Assembly: GCA_900547765.1 (NCBI GenBank)
Contig: URIA01000037.1
Location: 1-22,374, forward strand
Length of the DNA: 22,374 nt
From: an uncultured Collinsella sp.
GTDB taxonomy: Bacteria > Actinomycetota > Coriobacteriia > Coriobacteriales > Coriobacteriaceae
Reading direction: 5' to 3'
Below the pieces are notes generated by a model. The model did not search any database, was not told the DNA's origin, and saw only the letters and a list, made by a program, of their open reading frames with translations. Position numbers and translations under genes: made by a program. The stretch's first letter is position 1. The number at the start of each line of letters is the position of its first letter. Below, one piece after another: positions 13,438 to 21,392 of the stretch.

Positions 13438-15318
13438 ATGTGCGGTTTTGTCGGTTTTGTCGGTGGGACGGATAACCAATCCGAGGTGCTCACCAAGATG
13501 ATGGACCGCATCGTCCATCGCGGTCCCGACATGGGCGGTCAGTTTATCGACGGCCGCGTTGCCCTCGGCTTCCGCCGCTTGTCGATCCTCGACCTGACCG
13601 AGGCCGGCGCTCAGCCCATGGCCAATGAGGACGGCAGCGTCGTCATTGTCTTCAACGGTGAGATCTACAACTTCCAAGAACTCCGTTCCGAGCTCGAAGC
13701 CAAGGGCTACAAGTTCCATTGCGGCGCCGACACCGAGAGCCTCCTGCACGGCTACGAGGAGTGGGGCGAGGCTGTCCTCGATCGCCTGCGCGGTATGTAC
13801 GCCTTCGTCATCTGGGACAAAAAGAAGAACAAGCTTTTTGGCGCCCGTGACATCTTTGGCATCAAGCCGCTTTACTACTATCCCATGGCCGATGCGGGCG
13901 ACGGCGCTCCGGGCGTGCTCTTTGGTTCCGAGATCAAGAGCTTCCTGGACTACCCGCACTTCCACAAGGCGGTCAACAAAAAGGCCCTGCGTCCGTACAT
14001 GACGCTGCAGTATTCGGCAACCGAGGAGACCTTCTTCGAGGGTGTCTACAAGCTGCCGCCGGCGCATTACTTTACCGTAGACATCCCGACCGGCAAGATG
14101 AACATCGAGCGCTACTGGGATTGCGACTACTCTGCCGTCGAGAAGCCGTTCGAGGAGTACGTCGACGAGCTGGATGAGGTCGTGCACGAGAGCGTCGAGG
14201 CCCATCGCATCGCCGACGTCAAGGTCGCGTCGTTCCTTTCCGGCGGCGTCGACTCCAGCTACATCGCCGCTTGCCTCATGCCCGACAAGACCTTCTCGGT
14301 GGGCTTTGACTACAAGAACTTCAACGAGACTAACTACGCCAAGGAACTTTCTGACAAGCTCGGCGTCGAGAATGTCCGCAAGATGATTACCGCCGACGAG
14401 TTCTTCGGTGCGCTCGAGGACATCCAGTATCACATGGACGAGCCGCAGTCCAACCTGTCTTCCGTGCCGCTGTGGTTCTTGGCCGAGATGGCCCGCAAGG
14501 ACGTCACCGTCGTGCTTTCGGGCGAAGGCGCCGACGAGCTCTTTGGCGGCTACGCCTACTACGAGGACACGGTTCCGGTCCGCAAGTACAAAAAGATGGT
14601 GCCGCTGCCCATCCGTCGCGCGCTCGGTAACCTGGCGTTGCATATGCCGTACTTCAAGGGACATAACTTCCTGGTCAAGGGTGCCGAGATCCCCGAGAAG
14701 TCGTTCCTGGGCCAGGCCTTGGTATGGCCTGAACGCGAGGTCGACGGCGTACTCAAACCCGAGTACAACACCGGCGACGGCGCCTTCGAGCTTGCCGCTC
14801 CCATCTACGCACGCGTGAAGGGTCAGCCCGAGCTGGTCAAGAAGCAGTACCTGGACATGAACATGTGGCTCCCGGGCGACATTCTGCTCAAGGCCGACAA
14901 GATGTGCATGGCGCACTCGCTGGAGCTGCGCGTGCCCTTCCTGGACCGCAAAGTCATGGAGTTCGCCGAGCACATTCCCGATCGCTACCGCATCAACGAG
15001 AACGGCAACAAGCAGGTACTCCGCCACGCTGCCAACAAGTCGCTGCCCGATGAGTGGGCCACCCGTCCCAAGGTGGGCTTCCCGGTGCCGATTGTCTACT
15101 GGCTGCGCGAGCAAAAGTGGTACGACTATGTCAAGGAGTACTTCACCGCGCCGTGGGCAAGTGAGTTCTTCAATACCGACGAGCTCATGCACCTGCTCGA
15201 TCTGCACTTTGCGGGCAAGGGCGATTTCCAGCGCAAGATCTATACGCCGCTCGTGTTCCTGGTGTGGTACAAGCGCTTCTTTATCGACGAGGACCAGCCC
15301 GCTGTTCAGGCTGCCTAG
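13438..15318 (+). CDS. asnB: Asparagine synthase (glutamine-hydrolysing) AsnB
   Basis: 626-residue cytosolic enzyme making asparagine from aspartate, ATP and glutamine. The N-terminal class II glutaminase domain (about 2-215) begins with nucleophile Cys2 (MCGFVGFVGG) and carries HRGPD at 27-31 and FNGEIYN at 72-78. The synthetase domain (about 240-600) has the pyrophosphate loop SGGVDSS at 268-274 and later LSGEGADELFGGY, as in the family. ATG follows GAGGGG by 7 bases. Length fits the long bacterial AsnB type (about 610-640). In the 187 bases upstream, TATACT at 13381-13386 is a possible -10 but no good -35 is seen. A strong terminator follows, so it is probably monocistronic. Some relatives amidate cell-wall precursors, but nothing here argues for that. 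Confidence 0.95.
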   Translation: MCGFVGFVGGTDNQSEVLTKMMDRIVHRGPDMGGQFIDGRVALGFRRLSILDLTEAGAQPMANEDGSVVIVFNGEIYNFQELRSELEAKGYKFHCGADTESLLHGYEEWGEAVLDRLRGMYAFVIWDKKKNKLFGARDIFGIKPLYYYPMADAGDGAPGVLFGSEIKSFLDYPHFHKAVNKKALRPYMTLQYSATEETFFEGVYKLPPAHYFTVDIPTGKMNIERYWDCDYSAVEKPFEEYVDELDEVVHESVEAHRIADVKVASFLSGGVDSSYIAACLMPDKTFSVGFDYKNFNETNYAKELSDKLGVENVRKMITADEFFGALEDIQYHMDEPQSNLSSVPLWFLAEMARKDVTVVLSGEGADELFGGYAYYEDTVPVRKYKKMVPLPIRRALGNLALHMPYFKGHNFLVKGAEIPEKSFLGQALVWPEREVDGVLKPEYNTGDGAFELAAPIYARVKGQPELVKKQYLDMNMWLPGDILLKADKMCMAHSLELRVPFLDRKVMEFAEHIPDRYRINENGNKQVLRHAANKSLPDEWATRPKVGFPVPIVYWLREQKWYDYVKEYFTAPWASEFFNTDELMHLLDLHFAGKGDFQRKIYTPLVFLVWYKRFFIDEDQPAVQAA

Positions 15319-15344
15319 CCTCGGCTTACGAACGCCTGCGCGTA

Positions 15345-15368
15345 ACGGCTCCTCCGGGAGCCGTTTTT
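15345..15368 (+). terminator. Terminator after asnB
   Basis: ACGGCTCC (15345-15352) pairs with GGAGCCGT (15357-15364) around a 4-base loop, with TTTTT at 15364-15368; a textbook intrinsic terminator 26 bases after the asnB stop. Confidence 0.93.
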
Positions 15369-15395
15369 GCGTGGGTGCGTTTCAGTTACTATAAA
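15367..15395 (+). promoter_or_regulatory. Promoter of murE and the following genes
   Basis: TTGCGT (15367-15372), a 17-base spacer, then TATAAA (15390-15395), 36 bases before murE. The -35 overlaps the T-run of the asnB terminator, a compact arrangement. Confidence 0.65.
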
Positions 15396-15430
15396 AGCCG
15401 TCCCTGCCAAATGGCTGAGAAAGGTGAAAG

Positions 15431-16993
15431 ATGCACCATTCGGATTCCGCGACCGTGACCACGGTCGATACGCTTGCCAAACTGCTCGATGTGTGCGGCG
15501 AGCTGCGCGCATCAGAGCAGGTTGACGAGCGTGCCGTGACCGGCTGCTCGTTTGATTCGCGCGCGGTCTCGGCAGGTGACGTGTTCTTTTGCAAAGGTGC
15601 TGCCTTTAAGCCCGCGTTTTTGAGCATGGCGCTCGATGCGGGCGCCGTCGCATTTGTGTGCGAGGAGTCGCTGGTCGAGTCTCTGGAGCCGCTGGCGCAG
15701 GAGAGCGGTGCGGCGATGCTGGTCGTGGATAGCGTTCGCACGGCCATGGCCCTGTTGCCGCCGGAGGTCTACGACCGTCCCGACCACGACGTCAAGATCG
15801 TGGGCATCACCGGCACCAAGGGAAAGACCACGGCCGCTTTTATGCTCCAGTCGATTATCAAAGCGGCGGGCGAGTCCTGCGGCATGATCGGCTCGGTGAG
15901 TACCGACGATGGTATCGAGTGCTACGAGAGCACCAACACCACGCCCGAGGCCCCCGAGGTTTGGCGCCATATCGCCAACTGCCGCACGTCCGGTCGCCAG
16001 TCCATGGTCATGGAGGTCTCGAGCCAGGCGCTCAAGTACCAACGCGTCGAGAATCTGCCGTTTGACGTGGCGTGCTTCCTCAACATCGGCCGCGACCACA
16101 TCTCGCCGATTGAACACCCCACGTTTGAGGATTATTTTGAGAGCAAACTCAGGATCTTTGACCAGGCAAAGACCGCCGTGGTGAATCTGGGCACCGAAGA
16201 GGTCGACCGTGTGCTGGAGGCAGCGTCGACGGCCGAGCGCTTGGTGACCGTTGGCGTCGAGCATCCCGAGGCAAGCCTGTGGGCGAGCGACGTACGCATG
16301 GTCGGCTTTAGCATCGAGTTCAACTTGCATGGCCTGTGTGCCGACGAGTCCGAGGCGGGGGAGAAGGTCCTGCTGGGTATCGCGGGAGACTTTAACGTGG
16401 AGAACGCGCTGGTCGCTATCGCCGCTGCGCGCGAGATCGGCATCGGTATCGATGCCATCAAGAAGGGCCTCTCCAAACTGCGTGTGCCGGGCCGTATGGA
16501 GGTCGTGGAGTCGAAGGACGGCCGCGTGATCTGCGTCGTCGACTATGCGCACAACCAGCTTTCGTTCCGTTCGCTTTTCTCGTCGGTGAAGCGCGCGTTT
16601 CCCGCTAGTCCAGTCATTGCGGTGTTTGGCGCTGCCGGCGGCAAGGCGCAGGAGCGCCGCGAGCAGCTTCCGCGCGAGGCCGCACCATATTCCGACCTGA
16701 TGATCTTTGCCAACGAGGACCCGGCTCACGAGGACCCGATGAAGGTCTGTCACGAGCTTGCCGAACATGTTCCCGACGATACGCCGAACAAGATCATCCT
16801 CGATCGCGAAGCCGCTGTGCATGCGGCGTTCAAGGCGGCGCGCGAGGAGTACGTCAACCCCGATGCTCCCACCATTGTTTTGCTGCTGGCAAAGGGTGAC
16901 GAGGAGCTCATGCACGTGGGCGACGAGTTCGTGCCCATCGAGAGCGACCTTTCGTTGGCCAATCGCCTGATCGATGTTACCCAGTTTGACTAA
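15431..16993 (+). CDS. murE: UDP-MurNAc-tripeptide ligase MurE (probably not DAP-adding)
   Basis: 520-residue cytosolic ATP-dependent ligase adding the third amino acid to UDP-MurNAc-L-Ala-D-Glu. The N-terminal UDP-binding domain has FDSRAVSAGDVFF. The central Mur ligase domain has GITGTKGKTT at 125-134, STNTTPE, MEVSSQAL at 194-201 and the likely carbamylated lysine K239 in ESKLRIF. The C-terminal domain has VPGRMEVV and VDYAHNQ. DAP-adding enzymes carry DNPR near residue 430; here the aligned stretch is NEDPAHEDP, with no arginine, which points to L-lysine, L-ornithine or another diamine. VDYAHN has N-Q instead of the usual T-P. ATG follows AAAGGTG. The gene leads a run toward murI. Confidence 0.88.
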   Translation: MHHSDSATVTTVDTLAKLLDVCGELRASEQVDERAVTGCSFDSRAVSAGDVFFCKGAAFKPAFLSMALDAGAVAFVCEESLVESLEPLAQESGAAMLVVDSVRTAMALLPPEVYDRPDHDVKIVGITGTKGKTTAAFMLQSIIKAAGESCGMIGSVSTDDGIECYESTNTTPEAPEVWRHIANCRTSGRQSMVMEVSSQALKYQRVENLPFDVACFLNIGRDHISPIEHPTFEDYFESKLRIFDQAKTAVVNLGTEEVDRVLEAASTAERLVTVGVEHPEASLWASDVRMVGFSIEFNLHGLCADESEAGEKVLLGIAGDFNVENALVAIAAAREIGIGIDAIKKGLSKLRVPGRMEVVESKDGRVICVVDYAHNQLSFRSLFSSVKRAFPASPVIAVFGAAGGKAQERREQLPREAAPYSDLMIFANEDPAHEDPMKVCHELAEHVPDDTPNKIILDREAAVHAAFKAAREEYVNPDAPTIVLLLAKGDEELMHVGDEFVPIESDLSLANRLIDVTQFD

Positions 16994-17002
16994 TGAACCA
17001 TG

Positions 17003-17035
17003 ATGGCGGCGGCGCCCTGAGCGCGCTGTCGCCAT
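17003..17035 (+). other. Hairpin between murE and the HAD gene
   Basis: ATGGCGGCGG (17003-17012) pairs with CTGTCGCCAT (17026-17035) over 10 bp with two G-U pairs. There is no T-run, so it is more likely an RNA-stability or processing stem than a terminator. Confidence 0.3.
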
Positions 17036-17100
17036 AAGCGTGTTCCCTCAATCAAAACATGCCGTCCAAGTCCAAACCCTTCTACGTAAACGGAGTAACC

Positions 17101-18012
17101 ATGTCCCACAACACCCTGCCGACCGTTGCCGAGCTTTCGGGCGAGATACGCGAGCGCTTGGCCAAGGTCAAGTACGTCTTTACCGACCTGGATGCCACGA
17201 TGCTCGCGCCCGGCTCGTGCGTGCTGCGCGACAACGACGGCAACCCCTCGACCAAACTCGTCGAGGCCGTCGTGGCGCTCGCTCGCGCTGGTATTCAGGT
17301 GGTTCCCACCTCGGGCCGCAACCGTACCATGATCCACGAGGACGCGCGCGTGCTCGGTCTCAACTCCTACATCGGCGAGATGGGCGGCCTGGTCATGTAC
17401 GACCTCAAAGCCAACGATTGGGAGTATCTGACCGGCGACATGCCCTACGACTCCTCTTGCGGCCTCACGCCGCACCAGGTGATCGAGCAGACCGGCGTGT
17501 GCGAGAAGATCCTCGCCCGCTGGCCGCACAAGATCGAGTATCACAACGACATGTCGACCGGCTACAAATACCGTGAGGTCACCGTCGGCATGCGCGGCGA
17601 TGTGCCCGACGATGAGGTTCAGGCCATCCTGGACGAGGCCGGCTGCGGTCTGATCTGGGCTTGCAACGGCCATCTGACTCACCTGTCCAAGCCGACGACG
17701 CTCGAGCTCGATCGCGTCGAGGACGGTCGCGCATTCAACATCAACCCCGCGGGTCTCAACAAGGGCGTTGCCATCGCGCGCTTCTGCGAGCACCTGGGGA
17801 TCGAGCGCGAGGAGACGCTCGCGCTCGGCGATTCCGAGTCCGACTTCTACATGGCCGATCACGTGGGCACGTTCTGCCTGGTCGAGAATGGCCTGACGAG
17901 CGCCGGCGCGCCCGAGTTCCTGGCTGCTTGCGAGAACGCTTTCGTTACGCGCGGCAAAATTGTCGACGGTTGGGCGGCGACGGCAGAGCTGCTGGTCGCG
18001 GCGCGTTCGTAG
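17101..18012 (+). CDS. HAD-superfamily (Cof/IIB-type) phosphatase
   Basis: 303 residues. ATG at 17101 was chosen because GGAG lies 6 bases upstream; the in-frame ATG at 17059 has no ribosome site. HAD motifs are nucleophile D29 and acid D31 in FTDLDATML, motif II T70/S71 in VPTSGRN, motif III lysine K221 in GLNKGVAIARF, and motif IV GDSESD with D244 and D248. The large insert between motifs II and III is the IIB cap typical of sugar-phosphate phosphatases (Cof, SPP and mannosyl-3-phosphoglycerate phosphatase types). The substrate is unknown. It lies between murE and murI with short gaps; a cell-wall sugar or nucleotide phosphate substrate would fit, but that is speculation. All catalytic residues are present. 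Confidence 0.85.
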   Translation: MSHNTLPTVAELSGEIRERLAKVKYVFTDLDATMLAPGSCVLRDNDGNPSTKLVEAVVALARAGIQVVPTSGRNRTMIHEDARVLGLNSYIGEMGGLVMYDLKANDWEYLTGDMPYDSSCGLTPHQVIEQTGVCEKILARWPHKIEYHNDMSTGYKYREVTVGMRGDVPDDEVQAILDEAGCGLIWACNGHLTHLSKPTTLELDRVEDGRAFNINPAGLNKGVAIARFCEHLGIEREETLALGDSESDFYMADHVGTFCLVENGLTSAGAPEFLAACENAFVTRGKIVDGWAATAELLVAARS

Positions 18013-18063
18013 CGCGGCGCCGCCGCACTTGGACATGTCTTTTCGAGAGAGACTGGTGAGGTA

Positions 18064-18948
18064 ATGTCCGATATCGAGAATCCGGCAGGCGACACGCGCC
18101 CGATTGGCGTGTTCGATTCTGGTTTGGGCGGTCTGACGGTTGCGCGCGCGATTGCGACGGCGCTGCCGCACGAGTCCGTCTACTACTTTGGCGACACCAA
18201 GCGCTGCCCCTACGGCACCCGCACCGAGGATGAAGTGCGCTCGTTTGCGTTGCAGGCGGGTCGTTGGCTTTCGAAGCACGACGTCAAGATTATGGTCATC
18301 GCCTGCAACACGGCGACCGCTGCGGCCTTGCGTCTGGCCCAGCAGGTGCTCGACGTTCCCGTGATCGGTGTGATCGCGCCGGGTGCCCGTGCGGCAATCA
18401 ACAGCACGCGTACGCGTCGCGTGGGCGTGCTCGCCACCAACCTCACTATTCGCTCGGGCGCCTACACGCGCGCCATTCAGGACCTGGATGCCGGTGTCGA
18501 TGTATACGGCTGTCCTGCCTCGAGCTTTGTCGAGGTTGTCGAACACGAGCTCGCCTCGGGTGCACATCTGCAGGAACAGTGGCTTGAGAACGAGGACATC
18601 TTCGATACGCCTGCTGTGCGTGCGCTGGTGGGTGCCACGGTTGAGCCGCTACGCGACCACGGTATCGATACCGTGGTGCTCGGCTGTACGCATTTCCCGC
18701 TGTTGGTGGGACCTATCCGCCATGCGCTGGGGCCTGGGGTGCGCGTCGTAAGTTCCGCCGAGGAGACTACACGCGAGCTGACCGATATCCTCACACGCCG
18801 CGAGCAGCTGGCGGGCGACGCCGCCGAGCCGCAGCATCGTTTTGCCACGACGGCCGATAACATTGCCGAGTTTGCGGTGGCGGGCAGCTTTATCTTTGGT
18901 CAGCCGCTCAAGAGCATCGAACATATCGATATCGATGAGCTGAAATAG
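18064..18948 (+). CDS. murI: Glutamate racemase MurI
   Basis: 294-residue cofactor-independent racemase making D-glutamate for peptidoglycan. The two catalytic cysteines are C81 in ACNTATAAAL and C208 in GCTHFPLL, with D18-S19 in GVFDSGLGGL and the loop FGDTKRCPYGTR. Length is slightly above the usual 265-285; the N-terminus has about 12 extra polar residues before IGVFDSG. ATG follows GGTGAGGT closely. It lies 51 bases after the HAD gene on the same strand. The order murI-rph-rdgB that follows is widely conserved in actinobacteria and other bacteria. Confidence 0.96.
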   Translation: MSDIENPAGDTRPIGVFDSGLGGLTVARAIATALPHESVYYFGDTKRCPYGTRTEDEVRSFALQAGRWLSKHDVKIMVIACNTATAAALRLAQQVLDVPVIGVIAPGARAAINSTRTRRVGVLATNLTIRSGAYTRAIQDLDAGVDVYGCPASSFVEVVEHELASGAHLQEQWLENEDIFDTPAVRALVGATVEPLRDHGIDTVVLGCTHFPLLVGPIRHALGPGVRVVSSAEETTRELTDILTRREQLAGDAAEPQHRFATTADNIAEFAVAGSFIFGQPLKSIEHIDIDELK

Positions 18949-18985
18949 ATGTAAGGCAGCCGCCCAAGCCTTCGCCACATCTTTT
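18948..18985 (+). terminator. Imperfect terminator-like hairpin after murI
   Basis: GATGT (18948-18952) and AAGGC (18953-18957) pair with ACATC (18977-18981) and GCCTT (18968-18972), with a 4-base bulge, followed by TTTT. It starts in the murI stop codon and may reduce read-through into rph. Confidence 0.4.
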
Positions 18986-19002
18986 GTCGAAAGGAAATTT
19001 CT

Positions 19003-19728
19003 ATGGAGTACATGCAGGTCAACCGCGCCAACGGTCGCGCCGCCAACGAGTTGCGCCCCGTTAAGCTCACCCGTGGCGTCATGAAGCACGCCCACGGCTC
19101 GTGTTTGGCCGAGTTCGGCGACACGCGCGTGCTGTGCGCCGCCACTATCGAGGAGGGCGTGCCGGGCTGGCGAAAAGGAGCTAAGGCCGGCTGGGTGACC
19201 GCGGAATACGCCATGCTGCCGGCGTCGACCGGCAAGCGCTGCAAGCGCGAGCACGCCAACCGCAAGGGTCGCTCCATGGAGATCGAGCGCCTCATTGGCC
19301 GCAGCCTGCGTACTGTCGTCAACATGAAGGCGCTCGGCGAGTACACCGTCACCGTTGACTGTGATGTGATTCAGGCCGATGGCGGCACGCGTACAGCGAG
19401 CATCACCGGCGCCTGGGTGGCGCTGCACGACGCCCTCGCCATGTGGGTCGAGGCGGGCAAGATCGAGCGCATCCCGCTTATCGGCCAGGTGGCTGCCATC
19501 TCCATGGGCGTTGTCGACGGCAATACGCTGCTTGACCTCGATTATTCCGAGGACAGCCATGCCGAGGTCGACATGAACCTCGTCGCCACCGACACCGGTG
19601 AGATGATCGAGCTCCAGGGCACCGGCGAGCAGGCGCCCTTCGACCGCAAACGCCTCAACGCCCTGCTCGACCTGGGCGACAAGGGTATCGCCGAGCTCAT
19701 CGAGCTTCAGCGCCAAGCCATCGCCTAA
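19003..19728 (+). CDS. rph: Ribonuclease PH
   Basis: 241-residue phosphate-dependent 3'-5' exoribonuclease that trims tRNA 3' ends, a hexamer in the cytosol. The family pattern is complete: RANGRAANELRPV at the N-terminus, AEFGDTRVLCAATIEEGVPGW truncated here to its core GDTRVL, then GWVTAEYAMLPAST, SMEIERLIGRSLRTVV and CDVIQADGGTRTASITGAW, which forms the phosphate site. Length matches the family (about 240). ATG follows AAAGGA. Since tRNA-Val in this window encodes its own CCA, Rph would process such tails. It is part of the murI-rph-rdgB-dtd run. Confidence 0.97.
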   Translation: MEYMQVNRANGRAANELRPVKLTRGVMKHAHGSCLAEFGDTRVLCAATIEEGVPGWRKGAKAGWVTAEYAMLPASTGKRCKREHANRKGRSMEIERLIGRSLRTVVNMKALGEYTVTVDCDVIQADGGTRTASITGAWVALHDALAMWVEAGKIERIPLIGQVAAISMGVVDGNTLLDLDYSEDSHAEVDMNLVATDTGEMIELQGTGEQAPFDRKRLNALLDLGDKGIAELIELQRQAIA

Positions 19729-19766
19729 CCTGCCAAAAAGGGACAGGCTTAATTTGGTAGGTTTTA
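19727..19766 (+). terminator. Terminator overlapping the rph stop
   Basis: AACCTGCCAAA (19727-19737) pairs with TTTGGTAGGTT (19753-19763) over 11 bp with one G-U, followed by further T's. The loop contains a second short CCTG/CAGG alternative pairing. It suggests that rdgB has a separate or reduced transcript. Confidence 0.55.
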
Positions 19767-19871
19767 TCTGCGGAGACGTCTAGGCACAAGACAGCCGTTG
19801 ATTGAGAGGGGAGAGGCAGAGGCCCTCGTCGCCCTCGGCGCGGCATTGCTATAGAGACAAGGAGACCACTC

Positions 19872-20513
19872 GTGGCACTTGAAAAGATCGACATCGACAC
19901 CCTCGACCCGGCGGCGACCATCGTCGTGGCAACGGGCAACGCCCATAAGCTCACCGAGATCGAGGCCATTTTGGGCAAGGTTATGCCCGAGGTTCGCTTT
20001 GTGGCGCTCGGTCAGCTGGGCGATTTTGAGGACCCCGAGGAAAACGGTACGACGTTTTTGGAGAACGCCATCATCAAGGCGCAGGCTGCCGTCGAAGAGA
20101 CGGGGCTCATGGCCATTGCCGACGATTCGGGCCTGGTCGTTGACGCGCTGGATGGTGAGCCCGGTGTGTATAGCGCGCGCTACGCGGGCGTTCACGGCGA
20201 CGATGCCGCCAACAACGCCAAGCTGCTCGTGAATCTGGATGGCGTGGCCGACGAGGACCGCACTGCGCGCTTTATGAGCGTCGTCGCGCTCATCGACACG
20301 GATGGTTTGGTCACCTATGGTGAGGGCGCCTGCGAGGGCGTTATCGCACACGAGGGTCGCGGCGATCACGGCTTTGGCTACGACCCGCTGTTCCTGCCGG
20401 TCGACACGCCGGGCAAGACCATGGCCGAGCTGACGGCGGACGAGAAGAACGCCATCAGCCATCGATTCCATGCGCTCGAGCACCTATCCGCCAAACTGAC
20501 GGGCGAGGAGTAG
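19872..20513 (+). CDS. rdgB: XTP/dITP diphosphatase (Ham1/RdgB)
   Basis: 213-residue house-cleaning pyrophosphatase removing ITP, XTP and dITP from the nucleotide pool. Motifs are VATGNAHKLTEIEAIL near the N-terminus (substrate-binding TxN-K), the catalytic metal site ADDSGLVVDALDGEPGVYSA, GDHGFGYDPLFLP and the base-recognition SHRFHAL near the C-terminus. The GTG start at 19872 has AAGGAG 7 bases upstream. The N-terminus carries about 15 residues before the core, slightly longer than E. coli RdgB (197). The 143 bases between rph and this gene hold the terminator; no clear promoter is seen there. It is tightly followed by dtd. Confidence 0.96.
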   Translation: MALEKIDIDTLDPAATIVVATGNAHKLTEIEAILGKVMPEVRFVALGQLGDFEDPEENGTTFLENAIIKAQAAVEETGLMAIADDSGLVVDALDGEPGVYSARYAGVHGDDAANNAKLLVNLDGVADEDRTARFMSVVALIDTDGLVTYGEGACEGVIAHEGRGDHGFGYDPLFLPVDTPGKTMAELTADEKNAISHRFHALEHLSAKLTGEE

Positions 20514-20516
20514 GCC

Positions 20517-20963
20517 GTGCGTGCGGTAGTGCAGCGCGTGCTCAACGCCGGCGTGACGGTCGACGGTGAGTGCGTGGGCAAAATTGGGCGCGGCTACCTG
20601 GTGCTGCTGGGTGTGGGCCATGACGATACGCGTGCCGAGGCCGACAAGCTGTGGGGCAAGCTCCGGGGCTTGCGCATTAACGAGGACGAGAACGGCAAGA
20701 CCAACTTGGCGCTTGCCGATGTCGACGGCGAGGTGCTCGTGGTGTCGCAGTTCACGCTGTTCGCCGACTGCCGCCACGGTCGCCGCCCATCGTTTACGGA
20801 TGCCGGCGCCCCCGATGTTGCCAACGAGCTCTACGAGTACTTCTTGACGCTTGTGCGCGAGGACGTCGAGCACGTAGCACATGGCATCTTCGGCGCCGAT
20901 ATGAAAGTCGATCTTGTCAACGACGGTCCGTTCACCATCGTCTTGGACACCGATAGTCTGTAA
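20517..20963 (+). CDS. dtd: D-aminoacyl-tRNA deacylase
   Basis: 148-residue enzyme that hydrolyses D-amino acids from tRNA, preventing their use in translation. Signatures are MRAVVQRV at the N-terminus, SQFTLFADCRHGRRPSF with the S-Q-x-x-L site, and NDGPFTIVLDT, the local form of NxGPxT near the C-terminus; these two loops form the cross-subunit chiral proofreading site. GTG start 3 bases after the rdgB stop, with GAGGAG lying inside the rdgB end, so the two are translationally coupled. With MurI making D-Glu nearby, D-amino-acid clearance is a fitting neighbour. Length is standard. Confidence 0.96.
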   Translation: MRAVVQRVLNAGVTVDGECVGKIGRGYLVLLGVGHDDTRAEADKLWGKLRGLRINEDENGKTNLALADVDGEVLVVSQFTLFADCRHGRRPSFTDAGAPDVANELYEYFLTLVREDVEHVAHGIFGADMKVDLVNDGPFTIVLDTDSL

Positions 20964-20996
20964 GTAGTCAATTTGGGACCGGGCTTTTTAAGCTAC

Positions 20997-21026
20997 TTGC
21001 GTATGACGGCAGCAGGGTGCTATAGT
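20997..21026 (+). promoter_or_regulatory. Strong promoter of the veg–ispE unit
   Basis: TTGCGT (20997-21002), an 18-base spacer, then TATAGT (21021-21026) preceded by TGC. The leader to veg is about 60 bases. AAGTAG (20962-20967) and CTACTT (20993-20998) form an inverted repeat that reaches into the -35. Confidence 0.75.
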
Positions 21027-21046
21027 ATTAGAGTTTTGTCTATCTT

Positions 21047-21066
21047 AGGGGTATTATCCCCTTTTT
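21047..21066 (+). terminator. Small hairpin plus T5 in the veg leader, possible attenuator
   Basis: AGGGG (21047-21051), loop TATTAT, CCCCT (21058-21062), with TTTTT at 21062-21066. It lies downstream of the predicted start and upstream of the veg ribosome site. The short stem makes termination partial at best. Confidence 0.4.
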
Positions 21067-21093
21067 GAATTGCACCTTCTGGAGGCCCTGTTC

Positions 21094-21390
21094 ATGGAAG
21101 AGATGGAAGTCAATCACGTCGACGACATCCACGAGAAGCTGACCGATATGGTGGGCGATCGCGTCAAGGTTAAGGCCAACATGGGCCGCACCCGCGTTGT
21201 CGAGCGCATGGGCACCATCAAGAGCGTCCACCCCGCCGTCTTCATTGTCGAGGTCGACGAGCGCCGTGGCCGTAAGTCGCGTCAGTCCTACCAGTATATC
21301 GATGTCCTCACCGGTCAGGTCGAGCTGTTCGACCCCGAGAGCGGCGAGCATATCTTTACCCCGCTCGGCAATCAGCTCGAGGAGCACTAA
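21094..21390 (+). CDS. veg: Veg family protein
   Basis: 98-residue small cytosolic protein. ATG at 21094 has TGGAGG 8 bases upstream; the in-frame TTG at 21070 would place the ribosome site inside the gene. The core DRVKVKANMGRTRVVERMG, then HPAVFIVEV and SYQYIDVLTGQVEL, follows Bacillus subtilis Veg, an abundant protein that influences biofilm matrix expression there. Compared with Veg (86 residues) it has about 8 more acidic residues at the start and a longer tail ending GNQLEEH. It sits directly before ispE, as in B. subtilis (veg, sspF, ispE). Its molecular job is not known. It is transcribed from a strong promoter, also as in B. subtilis. Confidence 0.85.
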   Translation: MEEMEVNHVDDIHEKLTDMVGDRVKVKANMGRTRVVERMGTIKSVHPAVFIVEVDERRGRKSRQSYQYIDVLTGQVELFDPESGEHIFTPLGNQLEEH

Positions 21391-21392
21391 CG

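Noticed and set aside
13393..15207. Minus-strand frame of 604 residues opposite asnB
   Set aside because: Shadow of asnB, produced by GC-rich codon bias.
15512..17035. Minus-strand frame of 507 residues opposite murE
   Set aside because: Shadow of murE; no start site and no family likeness.
16990..18567. Minus-strand frame of 525 residues opposite the HAD and murI genes
   Set aside because: It spans two real genes on the other strand and has no recognisable domain.
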